Shown: piece by piece, positions 47,105 to 59,031 of the stretch | Numbering within the stretch: position 1 is the stretch's first letter | How the letters are laid out: each line of letters begins with the position of its first letter | NCBI RefSeq assembly: GCF_963855985.1 | Contig: NC_087093.1 | Location: 6,703,501 to 6,767,500 of the forward strand | Source of the DNA: Ostrinia nubilalis | Lineage: Eukaryota > Arthropoda > Insecta > Lepidoptera > Crambidae | DNA: 64,000 nucleotides | Direction of reading: 5' to 3' | Made by a program: the position numbers and the translations under genes | Notes under the pieces: generated by a model | Seen by the model: the letters and a program-made list of their open reading frames with translations, nothing else | Told to the model about the DNA's origin: nothing | The model's database searches: none

Positions 47105-48723
47105 TCAACTGCTCCGCAATTTCTTGCTTTGCCGCTCTCGCTGCTCCGTGCGTTTGATTTAAACTTTCGTAATAATATTCCACGTTTAGAATAGAAATAT
47201 TCCCTGTTACAGTTTTTAATTAATGCCCTTTTGTGACAACCAATTTTCGTCCAAATGTACGGGTGTATGAAGTTTTAACTGACGTAGGCTTAAGCGAGTT
47301 ACGTTAATTAGTGCCAGTTCCTCGTTATTTTTTAATGACTAAGGTTGCGGTCGTATGATGCAGTTTATCATGATTTGTATATTTTCAGTTCAAATAAGAA
47401 ATAGCTAAATTCACTTCACAATTTGTAAAAGGGGTCCAAATAAAGTCTCTCAAGCCGCTCGAAAAATAAATACAGTTATTTAACAGCAATCCGAGTCCAC
47501 TTATCCTTAGTAAAATTTTGTGGGAGCGTTCAGTTTATTTAGGCCCATATTCCCCCACTCATTCAATCATTCAAACACTTAACGTGCCCTACATTTCAAT
47601 ACGTTACTTTTTATGTCTTCACACTACCATGGAATTCTTCTCAATTAGAAAACTCCGTCGTATGTTAAAAGGTGCCTATGTCAATTAATAACAAGAATGC
47701 CCATTCTCTTAATTGAGTTGAAGTTCCTGGTAATTGGCTTATTCGCAAACTAATCAGCTTTTCACAGTTAAAAGTACTTTTATAATGAAAAGAATGTAAT
47801 CAATTATATTTTCAAGTTGGGAATTTATTGTCAAATTTTTTTTTAAATATTCAAGTACGTAATTATGATTAATTTGTCAATAAATAAAGTCTTGTATACC
47901 TACTCAGGAATTACGATTACGTAAACTTGTGTGTCTTCCATTTTCTAATAGGTAGTATACTATCATATTATATAAGAAATTATATATTAAATAAGAGACA
48001 ACACGAATATTAATTTGAATCTGATAGCTAGGATATTCAGTACGCTCTCTAAACTACTTTGAAATTTTTGCTGATATAACCTGCTATTTGCCTGCTATCC
48101 CAACTCAAGATTTTCGCGTTTAGGAAAAAGTGTGAAAATTGTCTCTTGGGAAAATGGGGTTTGCATGCAATCATGAGTTAAGTGCTGAGCGAAATGTTTG
48201 GAATTGTTCCATTGGTATAGACAGACCAAGGAACAATTCCAAACATTCCGCAATTCCAAATACATTATAAGAGCTTTGCGTAACAGCTCTGGAATATTGG
48301 ACGCCTAACAAGCTCTTATATTGTATGAATAGGTATTTCGCATAACAAATGTAGTTGCGGTCATAAAAATTCAAATCCCAGAAAATAATGTAAGTTGTTA
48401 TTGTGTTACGAAATAAAATAATATTGCTGAATCATGCAGATAAATACTATTAAATTGAATTTGTACTTAATGTAATATGAAATTTGATTATATCTATCAT
48501 CATCATTACTGTAATTTAAGTAGAGAATAAACAAATTGAATGGAACAAGTCGTGTTATATAATAGTTTACATAAAATGGATTAGGTTACTGCTATGGCAA
48601 CTTAAAACTTTAAATACATGATTAATATGAAAATATTTTAGTTATTATAATAACACACGTGAATTTTGAACTTTAGTAACTATTTATGTATTTATCATTA
48701 ATCAGCCTAAAATTTTGTTCCAG
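47105..48723. other. Non-coding, with one strong hairpin
   Basis: Nothing coding is recognised. A hairpin lies at 48193-48247: AATGTTTGGAATTGTTCC, one bulged A, TTGGT, an 8-nt loop, then the complement, giving a 23-bp stem. The segment ends in the acceptor of the candidate exon at 48724. Confidence 0.45.
48193..48247. repeat. Hairpin with 23-bp stem and single bulge
   Basis: The left arm 48193-48216 and right arm 48225-48247 pair across GGAATTGTTCC / GGAACAATTCC and TTGGT / ACCAA, with an 8-nt loop and one bulged A. Stem length is close to a microRNA precursor. The arms are nearly perfectly complementary and no flanking stem extension is seen, so a small foldback repeat is at least as likely. 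Confidence 0.6.
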
Positions 48724-48783
48724 GTACGGAAATTACAATACTCTTTGGATATCAAAGCATCGCTAGTAAGTTAACAATCTCCG
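48724..48783 (+). CDS. Candidate 60-nt second exon (phase 1-1) of the 13150 gene
   Basis: The acceptor aaaattttgttccag and donor CTCCG|GTAAGTT bound exactly 60 nt. Joined to exon 1 in phase 1 it reads TEITILFGYQSIASKLTIS plus one base. The other two phases hit stops (TAA and TAG), so only the phase dictated by exon 1 is open. It would place the first mature residues directly behind the signal peptide and imply an intron of about 35.5 kb. No family is recognised from 19 residues. The main alternative is chance: good splice pairs enclosing short open intervals recur in long AT-rich DNA. Confidence 0.33.
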
Positions 48784-49978
48784 GTAAGTTCTCCTTCATG
48801 TAATAATTAACCACAAACAAGGATTTTGAGGTACCTAGTTAAAATTGCGTATTATTTTTGAAATCACTGAACACGAAATAAAATATTTGCGAAAGGTTTA
48901 ATTTCTAGCTGTACCTGTTTATTCGACGAAAAATATAAAATGCAATTATTTTCGAGTGAACAATCTTTGCTGCTGTTGTTGATTTAAGTACCCACTGAGT
49001 GCGACATTCCCGGTATTGTCTGATTTCCGTGGCCGAGCGCAAATGTGTGCCCCGGTTTCCATGCCACGTAAAATCTACTTGTCTCACGATAAAATTGTGG
49101 TCATATTCTTTGAATTTTAAAACTGGCGCTTTTCGAATCGGGTCAAACTATTATGGACGTAGAAATTCTAAACCTAATTCAACGATCAAATTCGATAATC
49201 TTTTTACAGGTAAAAATATTTGTCAGCTTTAGAAATAGGCAGTAAATTCGTCTCTTGAAATCATCAAAAGAAACTGCCCTTGAAGAACAGTAATAACCAT
49301 TTCAGTTTTTTTGTGTTGATTTCTCTGAAAACAAAATAAAATTAACTTAACGGTATGGTATATTTTATGCCTTTGTTGTAGGAATATTAGGGACCTAAAG
49401 TAGGTAAAAATGTCAGTAATGGCTACAAATAGAAGGAAACTGAAAATACTAATGGTATTTTTGTCATGATAGATCTACGAGTATTGGTTTATTTACGAAC
49501 TCTTAAATTACATGGATTAAGTTACCTACAACGGAGTAGATTTTAATTCCTTTGATTAGCAGAGAACTTGAGAGAGATTAGAAAAAAAACGTACATGCGA
49601 GCTTATTTTAATGAGGGTTTCGCAGAATCGTGTCTGGCTTCGAATTAAATTAGCATTTATTCATTCAAAATAGACGAGTGCAATAGACAATTTCTGAGTA
49701 AAACAGGCGTGTGTAACAAAATAAGCAGGCATAAGTTTAACAAACTGTAATGCCGTTGCATCTGGCTTCGTGATTTCGATGCACGCAACGCAAGCTGGCT
49801 GCCGCGCCCCGCACCCTCATGACGTGACGCCATTAGGGTTGCCAGCGTTATAAAAATGAAATATCTGACTGCTTAAAATTCTGGGTTTCCACAAGCCAAT
49901 TTCCCAGTGTCACATTGTAGTCTTTTTCAGAAAACGGGATATATTGATTTCTTTCTACATTTTTTTGTAAGGATCTCC
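48784..49978. other. Non-coding
   Basis: It begins with the candidate donor GTAAGTT. A GC-richer patch at about 49000-49085 gives overlapping short frames on both strands with no domain. A single tagggttgccag end at about 49836-49847 resembles one terminus of the hAT-like MITE at 11950, with no partner found. Confidence 0.45.
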
Positions 49979-50188
49979 ATATTATAAAGAGGAAAACTTT
50001 GTTTGTTTGTTTGGTTTTAATGAATAGGCTCAAAAACTACTAGACCGTTTTTAAAAATTCTTTCACCATTGAAAGCTACATTATCCACGAGTAACAAAGG
50101 CTAAATTTTATTTTGGAAAAAAATAGGGTTCCGTAAAATATGTAGATAATGTAGTCAACGCACGCAAAGCCGCGGACGGAAAGCTAGT
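49979..50188. repeat. Lepidopteran short interspersed repeat, copy A
   Basis: It begins atattataaagagg, contains tttttaaaaattctttcac, and ends agccgcggacggaaagctag. The same order is found at 60061-60253 and inverted at 58704-58915. It lacks coding capacity. The 'gccgcgggcggaaagctag' terminus is widespread in moth and butterfly DNA. Confidence 0.7.
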
Positions 50189-53125
50189 GTATAAATAAAA
50201 TTTATATAACAATGACATAAAATAACGTGGTAAAGGTGGACATACAAATTCATCTCTGTGAATTATTGATCTTCAACGAGAAACGAACATGAATTCTCGA
50301 CGTTATCCTTTTTGTTGCATTGTTTTTAGAATTTGACAGCCCTAAACCACGCTTACCGGCTCAGCCGGTCGTCGCCCCCCTCCCCCTCCCTCTTCGGTGA
50401 CGTACATCCGTCACTCTCTAGCACTCTACATTGCAATCGTGCGTCCTTGTCGGACTGCGCTGGCGCAGCCGCGACGAAACGTGATCATTTTACCTGCGGG
50501 GCCAAGTCTGGGCATGGTTTATATGTACAATAATAGAGATACATTCTCTTCTCTGTTCGGGTACTTTAATATCTAGTTAACAAAAAAACAAACAGCGATT
50601 GTTACGTAAGGAAAAAACACTATTTATTGGCTTGCCTTGAAAGAAAAATATCAAAAATACAACATATTAAGTAGGTAGATAACTACTAAGGCTTTTTAAA
50701 AGAACAAGTGAAGTTTTAGTATTTTTCCTACATTTAATTCAAGGATAGGACTGTGCAATAAACTTTAGACTTTTTCTCTTTGTCTCAGTAAAGCCTTTTC
50801 CGAAATGTCAACAGATTCTTTAATTCAGAGTAAAATGAAAATATCTGAATAGATACGTAACGTTCAGGCTAGTTTTCTTCATAAAAAAGTTGGAATGATT
50901 ACAAGAGCTATGTGCATATTTTATGTCCTCAACGACTGTACGAATGATTGTTCGCAGTATAATGCGAAAAGTAGAGCCATCAATAACTATTGATAGAGTC
51001 CATGAATGCCGCCATGAAAAGTGATAGTTTAATGTCAAATGACTCAATCTGAGCTTAGCAGAATGGTTTTGAATAGGTAACTCTAGTGTAGTGATACTTA
51101 CTCGCATATCGCACTGTTTGATTCAAGAATAGATTTTATTGTCCAATTTACTTACTGCAACGCCGAATCGAATGTCCATTTCACACACACAATAAAACTT
51201 TAATGAGCTCATGTTGATATATTTATCGCCAGAATTGCAAGATAGTTAAAGCAGAGTGACGCAATGAAATTATTTGTCGTCTCATTACGTAATTCCATTA
51301 TGAGTTTCACGCTTAAATAAAAAAGAAAGTGACTCTATGATCGAACTTTCATAATTGCATATTTTAGATATCTAAAAGGTCTTTAGTTTGTGCTTATATT
51401 TAAAAGCATAATCAAAACCTAAAGTTAAAGTTAAATTGAAGAACTTACTGTAGAGTTTCAAGCTTGGCTCTACATTGCAACAGAAATGATAACACGCTAA
51501 GCGAAACGTCAACACCGACCTTTGTTTAGTTTCATTCATTAATTATGTTTGTTTGCGTAATGTTATCACAATGCATTCTGTTTGACAACATAGGTGGAAT
51601 ACATTCGGTTACCCACACTAACCTCAGGTACGCAGCACGGTTTGTATTACTTCCAGGAAGTACCAGAACTAAGACCGAAGTTCATATTTGATTACGTTTA
51701 TCATTAGTTTTGAATGGATTTCATGCGAATAATAAATTGACAGTAGCAATATTACCTCCTTTATTACGCTGAAATCGCAGATTCTAATTCAAGGAATCTG
51801 AATTTATGAAATTCTGGTTCAGTGAGTTTGAATTCTATTAGATATCTTTTCCCACTTCCTGCGCAAACTTAGCCCGCAAGCCACGGAATAATAACTTACG
51901 TAGTGTATGTAAGATTTTTATTAAAACTTACATAAATGCATTATTTATTCACGGTGACTATAAAATAACGAGTTCTGATTGATCCTCCAGGCTTGCGTGA
52001 GTGGAGTTGCAAACATTTGTCCTCAATAAACTAGGACAGGGGATGCGTGTTTACAGATTCAGCCTGTATGTTCACGTTACACGCGTGTCTATATTTAGTA
52101 ATAGGTTCTAAATCGGTTAACTGATCATACAAATTATCTACGCAATTTTTAATTTGACCTTTCAATGTAGGTAAAAAGTTACTACATTTGTGTGCATACT
52201 TCTGTTACATTTTTCAAGATTTATCTTATGAAAAAAAAACCCCTTCAAAGAACGGCAAAATTAAGAAAAGTCGCTAGGTAGCACTTAAATAAATGTTTGT
52301 TAATTTTAAGCCCGTTTTCCTGTTAATTCACTCAAAAATAGTCTACTTCTTAGAAGCAAACGTTAAGTTGAAGAAAACATTACGCTGTGATTTCATTTTG
52401 AGTTGTGCTTGTTTGAGCAAAGTAATTAGTTAATTACTCTTTCAAGAAGCTAAATTTATAAAGTGATTTAAGTACCCGGATGTGTGAGGATGCGACACCA
52501 TAGTCGTGCATGGGCACGCCACATGTCAGCTTTTTCAACCCAAGTGTTTTTCGTTCCGCACACATGGTGCGGGCGGAATTGACGCGAACGCAAAAAACGC
52601 ACCAAAATATATCCCCCTAACGATAGATACTCCGATTCAAACCAATATGTTTAAAATTTAAATCTTAACTGCTTCTTTAATGTTCAAATTCAAATTATTT
52701 ATTGCATGTTTTGACTCTATTGTCTATTCCACAAGAAAATTAGCGCCGTAATTACGTGATAATAACATCGATTTTTTTGTTAGGTGTCCAATCTTGCGAC
52801 AGATCAATAAGAACAAATATTTTATATCCCAATTAATTCTAATGATATCTTAGTGACCTTGGAAAAGACATAATGTAGGTACTTTAATCTACCTACCTAC
52901 ATGTATATTATTATTAGCAAGTAGGTACTGACGGCATCTCAAGCGAAACAATATTATTTGTAAATAAGTAGGTACTAATTAAAAAGAAATGATCCACCGT
53001 ATTTAAATATTCTGTTATAATTTAACAAAGTTTTTTTTACTACCATTCAATTGCTTACTTAAGCGTAAAACGAGTCAGTAAGTCGACTCATTAAACAGTC
53101 GCGGAAGATTTACTTGCAAAATACG
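50189..53125. other. Non-coding, with a GC-rich island at 50335-50520
   Basis: The island (cttaccggctcagccggtcg, C-runs, gactgcgctggcgcagccgc) stands out. It follows a passable acceptor (ttgacag, 50339) in a phase compatible with the candidate exon at 48724 and stays open for about 64 codons (SRSSPPSPSLFGDV...). No good donor follows and the peptide has no recognisable domain. I leave it as an unassigned island. The rest is featureless. Confidence 0.45.
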
Positions 53126-53288
53126 AGTAATATCAGGCCTGGCTCACTCCGCGCGGTACATCCGATAATTACCTACAGCGAAGCGCCCCGCCGGCGGGTA
53201 TTATATCAGTCGAGTGTCACGCGCGCGCCCGTCAGGACGCTGGCGTGCGTTGTAGTACCTAATTCTATGATCGAAGTATTATTACAAA
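53126..53288 (+). promoter_or_regulatory. GC-rich promoter-like segment before a THAP start codon
   Basis: A sharp CpG-rich patch contains ctcactccgcgcggtacatc, gcgccccgccggcgggtatt, then tatatcagtcgagtgtcacg and cgcgcgcccgtcaggacgc. TCAGTC (about 53207) matches the arthropod initiator TCAGTY. It ends shortly before the ATG at 53289. The layout is what a short 5'UTR would look like. It could instead be part of an interspersed repeat. Confidence 0.4.
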
Positions 53289-53423
53289 ATGGACATAAAG
53301 AGAAAGAAATATTATTGTGCGGCGTTCGGGTGTTTAAATTCAAAAAGAAATCTACCGGATTTATCTCTTTTTTCGCTTCCCAAAGATGCTGAAAGATATG
53401 TTGGCCATGTAGGTAATCAATAA
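53289..53423 (+). CDS. N-terminal THAP zinc-finger fragment (first exon or relic)
   Basis: From ATG the frame reads MDIKRKKYYCAAFGC, then LNSKRNLPDLSLFSLPKDAE, and stops at codon 45. C10-AAFG-C15 followed by N/S, a hydrophobic LSLFSLPKDAER segment and its spacing are the start of the THAP domain, a C2CH DNA-binding finger found in transposase-derived and regulatory proteins. The second metal pair (C-x2-H) and the conserved Trp would come from a later exon. A good donor (CCAT|GTAGGT, after 53408) lies inside the frame, so the exon may end there. No second exon was identified. It could be a host gene start, a P/THAP-type transposon relic or a retro-fragment. Confidence 0.5.
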   Translation: MDIKRKKYYCAAFGCLNSKRNLPDLSLFSLPKDAERYVGHVGNQ

Positions 53424-53474
53424 TTCTTAGGATAGTATAGGAACCTAACCTACCATGACTACTGCTCAGAATGC

Positions 53475-53541
53475 GTTCGTTCGTTTCAGCAAATTAATGA
53501 CGTCCACAGCTGGACAAAGGCCTCTCCCAAGGTTTTCCATA
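53475..53541 (-). repeat. LINE 3'-end relic (inverted)
   Basis: cgttcgttcgtttcagc, then tgacgtccacagctggac and aaaggcctctcccaagg, is the reverse complement of the tail seen at 54276-54308 and 61378-61424. No coding part remains. Confidence 0.6.
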
Positions 53542-54275
53542 ATGAATGCGTACTTACCTACATACGTACCTCATTACAAATAAGTATATTAATTATTTTT
53601 TTACTAGACACTACTAGACAGCAACCCTAACAGCGTAAGAAGAGTTCAGAGGCACGCGATAGAAAGAGACAAAACTTGTAGGTGAATAAAATTGTAGGTA
53701 CGTAGTGCTGTGCGAGCTGAATTCCACTGTATCGCGTCGTAGCAAGACTCGCATTTATTTAAATCGTCTTGCGGAGTAATCCTTCTGTACCTGTACTATT
53801 ACTTATTCTGTGGTAATATTGCTTTCCGCAGTTTTCACTAGGTTTCGAATCTCCTATTTAATCTATTTTAATATTTTCCAGCGTCTGTTCAAATATGGGA
53901 AAGGATTTCATGGAAATTACATTTATCTCTTGTATTTTGCAGAATCTGCAGGCTAAAAGTCTTGCTATGACAATTTTTTTAAAACGTAGTGAAAGGAAAA
54001 TTTGAATCCCGTTCGAAAAATGCCATTCATTGAAACGCAAATAAAGTTACTAATTCCATATTGAATGCTGAATGATTTCATACTCGTTTAATATCATAAA
54101 ACTGTAGTACAGGTATCCATTGTCGTAGCTTTTGTCATGAAAATTCAATTGGTGGTGATTGTGCGTTGCTTATCAATGATAATTATTATCTAGTTACATA
54201 ATAATATTCACTGTTGAACGTCGTGGGAGACAGGACGAATTACAGGATTGGTCGCTGAGGAAACACTTGGGGGAA

Positions 54276-54308
54276 GGTCTTTGTCCAGCAGTGGACGTTA
54301 TTTGGCTC
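54276..54308 (+). repeat. LINE 3'-end relic
   Basis: ggtctttgtccagcagtgg followed by acgttatttggctc. Same family as 321-348 and the RTE-like remnant at 61117-61424. The 70 bp before it (ggagacaggacgaattacag) probably belong to the same relic. Confidence 0.6.
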
Positions 54309-56010
54309 AAAAAACGATAATATTCACAAAGGTAAAGCTAAAGGCGGCAAGTCCACGACATCTTGAGCCCATTGAGTGGCTGTCGGATCTGTGACGACCG
54401 TTATCACCCAGTACCGTTGTCCCCGAGACCTACTCAGAGCCACAGGGATCGATTCCAATTTCTGTGATTCTTTCTGATGTTTCTATTTCTTTATATTGAA
54501 AGAAAATTGGATGAAGTTAAATAAAATAAATATTATGTTAAAAGTAAGTTGTTAAACAAATATGTTAACGCACACTTATTTGTGTTGTTTGGGGATCGAA
54601 TCAGCATCATTTAGCTTAGAAAGCGAGGTTTTACAATCAGTGTACCAATTCGTCGTTTAAGTTATTCAAATAAAATCTGGTAAAAATTTAGATTGACTGA
54701 ATAATTTCATAATGAATATTCATCTATTAATGTTAAAATATCGCGAGAACCTAATTCAAAATCACTTAATTAAATTTGAAAGTTCTCAAGTACCCAGTCT
54801 TGTCTCTTTTCATTATTGGAAGGAAACAAAGTTAGACAGGTATTTATAATAAATAAAGTCACCTTCTTAGAATCAGTTTAATTTATTATCTTACACCATA
54901 ACAATTCCCTCAAACTCGAATTCAAATTCAAATTGGTCGAGGTCAATTATAGAATCATTTGGTCCAATTTAGAAATCAAATATAACGACAAAATGTTCAT
55001 TTAATTACTATTCTAAATTATGTTGCGCCTCTTGTAAATTTGTTTAAGCCATAGTGAAATAAATTTAAAAGATTTATTGTGGAAGCTTGCCCCTGGTGCT
55101 GGAAGCACTCACTGGTAAGATATGACCGGAGAGATGACCTTTTTGGCACATTTTATAATAATTACTAATGTTTTGTAAAATCAAACTTGTCACTGTGCCA
55201 AATAAAGCATTGTTTTATTTCTCTCTTTTTTTCTAACGCTCTGAAAAAATACGAACCAGTTATTACACAACAGCTACAAAGCTTCGAAAACTTTATTCTA
55301 GGTTATTATTACATGTGAATGAATAATTACATCGATTTATTCATCATTGCTTTACATTGAAAGTCTTATCTTAGAATACACTTAAATTAAAAAAAAAATC
55401 ATTTAAGTTCCGGCGCAATGCGTAATTGGGTATTTTATTCATAATTATTATATAAGTCATTTGTTCTCAATTTATAGAGTCAATAGATTTAGTGTAAAAT
55501 TACATTATAAACATCCTAATCACAAATTTTACGTATATCCCAAAAAGTTATGTCCATTGATAAATAATTGATCAGTCAGAGTCAGTTACGAAAAAGGCAG
55601 ATTTTTAACTGCTTACTTAACTCCATATGTGTTGGTATCTCGACTTATAACGTACCCACACAAGTCGGAAACAATAAAAGGAACCCTGCTTTTCCTCTAA
55701 TGGTATACTTATATGAGAGTAATGTGCGAAGGAAAAAGTTATTCATAATTAGGAAAAACAACGAGTAGGTATAATTGTCGCGAGTGCCTTTTACAAGTGT
55801 GAGTAAATATTATATTCGGAATCCATTACATTGAAAGATAATAATGTAATCGTTAATTATGGTATGTAGTTGTTAAAACCCATTGATTTTTAATAATCTC
55901 AAAAAAGAAGATATTATGTTAAGAAAGTTCGTTTCTGCAGAAGTTAGGTTAGGTTAGACACAAATCTGATTACGCTAACTTAATTTTGTAATGTAACTCG
56001 CTTCATATTT
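54309..56010. other. Non-coding, with a possible 3'-end relic near 55090-55215
   Basis: A segment at about 55085-55215 (cttgcccctggtgctggaag ... actgtgccaaataaagcatt) ends with AATAAA and a pyrimidine run, like a decayed retroposon 3' end. At 54345-54460 a tRNA-like word (gggatcgattcc) could be a SINE B box, but no A box could be matched. Otherwise nothing. Confidence 0.4.
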
Positions 56011-57099
56011 GGGTCATTCCATAAAAATCTGTATATTTTCGACGTCATTTTGTCCGTAACTTTTTTAAGATGCTTTTGAATACTTTATTAGTGTAAATTA
56101 TAGTTTATTAATTAATTATGTTATGTCTAAAAGGGCCAGTCACTTTATGCTTTATTTTAGGAGAAATTATAATTTTCAATTTTTTCATACTACATTACTC
56201 CTATATGACTTCTAATAAAGTATAAAACTTATAACCTTAACATTTATAGACAAGTTAATATACATAATGTAGTTGTTTTGTTATTATCACTATATAAAAA
56301 ACATCATTCCCTAACTAGTAATTTAGTCCCAAGTGCCGTTTAAAGCTAGGGCCTGACGCTCTAGGGACTGACGATTTGGAGTAAAACTTAACACAAATGC
56401 AGATTAACTTTATATTATAAGATGCTTAATACGATGTGCCGAAAATAGCCAAAAAACCACACGTAAATACTAATTAAATTATATACAATTTCTTATTGTA
56501 ATCAATAAAGCTACTCAACTAGGGACTGACGAAGTGACTGGATTAACACATTTTTCCGCAACAACTGGCACGTTTGCACTAATTCAAAAAACGGCTACCG
56601 CAAAGCCAGTATGGTCTGAGGATAACTTCGTATCGTACTTTAAACTCAACTAAATGTCATTCACTCTAAATACATATTAAAGCGCAAAATTATAAAATCA
56701 GTCCGTGGCGTGGGAATGACGCTAAAAGCTGTAGACTCTTTTTCAAGTAAAGAAAATCAAATTATTGTTTATTGAAACCGCAAAATATTAATAGAATTTG
56801 GTGTAATATACATTTGAATAGATTATTCGTTAATTAACACAAAGGATAAAGTTGATGTTTTTATAAATGTGGGTCCCAAAACACAAACTTTTGGAGTACG
56901 GACATGCCTAGGGAATGACGTTTTGGGTCATTCAAAAGGAATTTAAGATGTTTTAAAAACAGTTTCGAAAAATATAAATGGGTGATGAATAAAGCACATT
57001 GCGAGCTGTTATTTAACAATTTTGGAATAAAATATTAACAAATAATTCATGTGAAATGTGGCGCGGACTAAGAGTTGACATATTTTTGTGGAATGACCC
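56011..57099. mobile_element. 1.09-kb DNA transposon with GGGTCATTCC ends, ATTT duplication and internal motif array
   Basis: 18-bp inverted repeats with one mismatch, GGGTCATTCCATAAAAAT (56011-56028) and ATTTTTGTGGAATGACCC (57082-57099), are flanked by ATTT on both sides (56007-56010 and 57100-57103). The interior repeats the word GGGAMTGACG at about 56364, 56522, 56712 and 56911, with related words at 56351 and 56041. An extra internal GGGTCATTC lies at 56925. The internal GGAATGAC core is the inverted terminus itself, so terminal sequence has been copied inward. No transposase frame. Compare 43285-44946, with the same end type and target size. Confidence 0.82.
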
Positions 57100-57103
57100 A
57101 TTT

Positions 57104-58703
57104 GGAATTGACTGAAAAAAAAACCTATGTTACGATAGTCGCTTTCCATTTTGCTGTTCTTTGTGAAATCCGTCTTTAATCCCTCAAGTTCGTATTATGT
57201 TAAATAGTATTTTAGTAACTGGAGTACGAAGAAACCTTAATCTAAATACACCCTTGAGTTTTAATGACAAACCTACAATAATACAAACATGTTGTTTTTT
57301 TTCTGAAACCTAAAAAGCGCTAAGTATACGAGTAAGTACTTGTAGTACGTTTATAAATAAATAGATTCTGTGGTTGGTCTAACTAAATATCAAAATTCAC
57401 GAACTCCGTGAATCAATCCTTGAGTTAGAATCAAGTTTTCAGCGTCGTTCCAGAATAAGAGCTTTAGAAACATAAGTTTAGAATGGTACGAGTACTAGAT
57501 AGTTTAGAAGTCTACTCAAAAGTGCTTTAGCTCGAATTTGGGGTTTAATAGTTCTTAAGTTTGACAAATTTGTACCTGGCTCTTACTTGTTTAGGCTTCT
57601 GTAGCCGATTTAGGAGTCTCATTAAATTACTAACTACTTGAAAGCTGTTTTACTTAGTTTCCATTTCGGTAATTCCGTTAGCCAGGTAGGTTCCTATTAT
57701 TAAAACTTAAATTATATGCGTATAAATCTGCTAAGTTTAAGCCTCACCTTTTTATGGACGCCTTTAAGCAAATTATCGATAAACCAAGTTACCTCTTCGT
57801 CTAACTAAAGCAAAAAACGTTGATGTTATACTATCTAACTTGGCAGTCTTACTTAAAAAATACTCAGAATCTTTCTTATATTTGGTGGCTCTATTTGCTT
57901 AACAAGAATTTGTACATTATTACTAGGTCATATTTAGTTAAGTACTTAATTTTCGCCAATGACTGCATCTTGATTAAGCTTTTGCGGAATACAAGCTAAT
58001 AGAAAGCTTCCCAATCCAAGTCCTCGCAACGTAAACTACTGAATATTCAATCGAACCAACACACATAAAGCATGCATGCCGGAGTAAAATTTAACTGCAA
58101 GTAACAAACTATTGCTCTAAAATTAGTTAAAATTAATATGTTTATTTTCATTCAGGTAGAAATTGAGTTATTACGTGAATTGTAATTAATGAAATTAATA
58201 AATAAGTAAGAGACAAAAACATAAAAGAAAAAGGTTTCCCTGTGAAGACGAAGAGCTCTTACAAGTCTCCTTATTTTGGGCCTTACCCGCTGTAGGTACA
58301 AAGTAGATATGAATCAACATTGAATCAGAATAGAAAGTAAGACGAAGCGGACATGGAAAGACGCGAGGCGAATGAGCAAGACGTGCCAATTAGGCAACTT
58401 TGTAAATATTGCGCATAGCGGTTGAAATTCATATTCTGTCAGCTTTACTGGCTTTACGTCACAGGCGTTCGTCGCTTACCAAAACACGGAGCCGTAATAT
58501 GCCCTTAATTAAATTATTATTTACAATGACATGACTCGTTCGTTCGTTCTAGAAAGGGGCGACATAAAATAAATAATAGCTTGGCAATTAGCTTCCAATT
58601 TATCGCAAAACTTTTACCGCCATTGTTTTGTCGGTTTACTTAGGCGGTAACAGTAAACTAACAGTCTAGTTATACGATGTATATCGTATCGTTTTATGAA
58701 TAA
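57104..58703. other. Non-coding
   Basis: AT-rich. No supported exon, RNA or element limits. Confidence 0.45.
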
Positions 58704-58915
58704 ACTAGCTTTCCGCCCGCGGCTTCGCACGCGTGAAATTTCGTTTGTCACAGATAGTCATAAATTATAGCCTATATGTTATTCTGGATTATGAACAATA
58801 ATACTGTAAAGTTTCATCAAAATCCGTTCAGTGGTTTTTGAGCCTATTCATTACAAACATACAAACATACAAAAATAGGTACAAATCTTTCCTCTTTATA
58901 ATATTCGTATAGATA
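58704..58915. repeat. Lepidopteran short interspersed repeat, copy B (inverted)
   Basis: actagctttccgcccgcggc ... catcaaaatccgttcagtgg ... tcctctttataatattcg. This is the reverse-oriented relative of 49979-50188 and 60061-60253, with the same two termini. Confidence 0.7.
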
Positions 58916-59031
58916 AGCGCTAGGCCGGAGTAGTAAGAAGATATTACCTACGTACTAAGAATTAAATACAAGTTTTGAGTGATTTCCTTTAAGTGATTGC
59001 AGTGTAACTTAGGAGGTAGAGTTTAATGATA

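Noticed and set aside
54345..54460. Possible tRNA-derived SINE (gggatcgattcc as B box)
   Set aside because: No matching A box at the required distance and no cloverleaf could be drawn.
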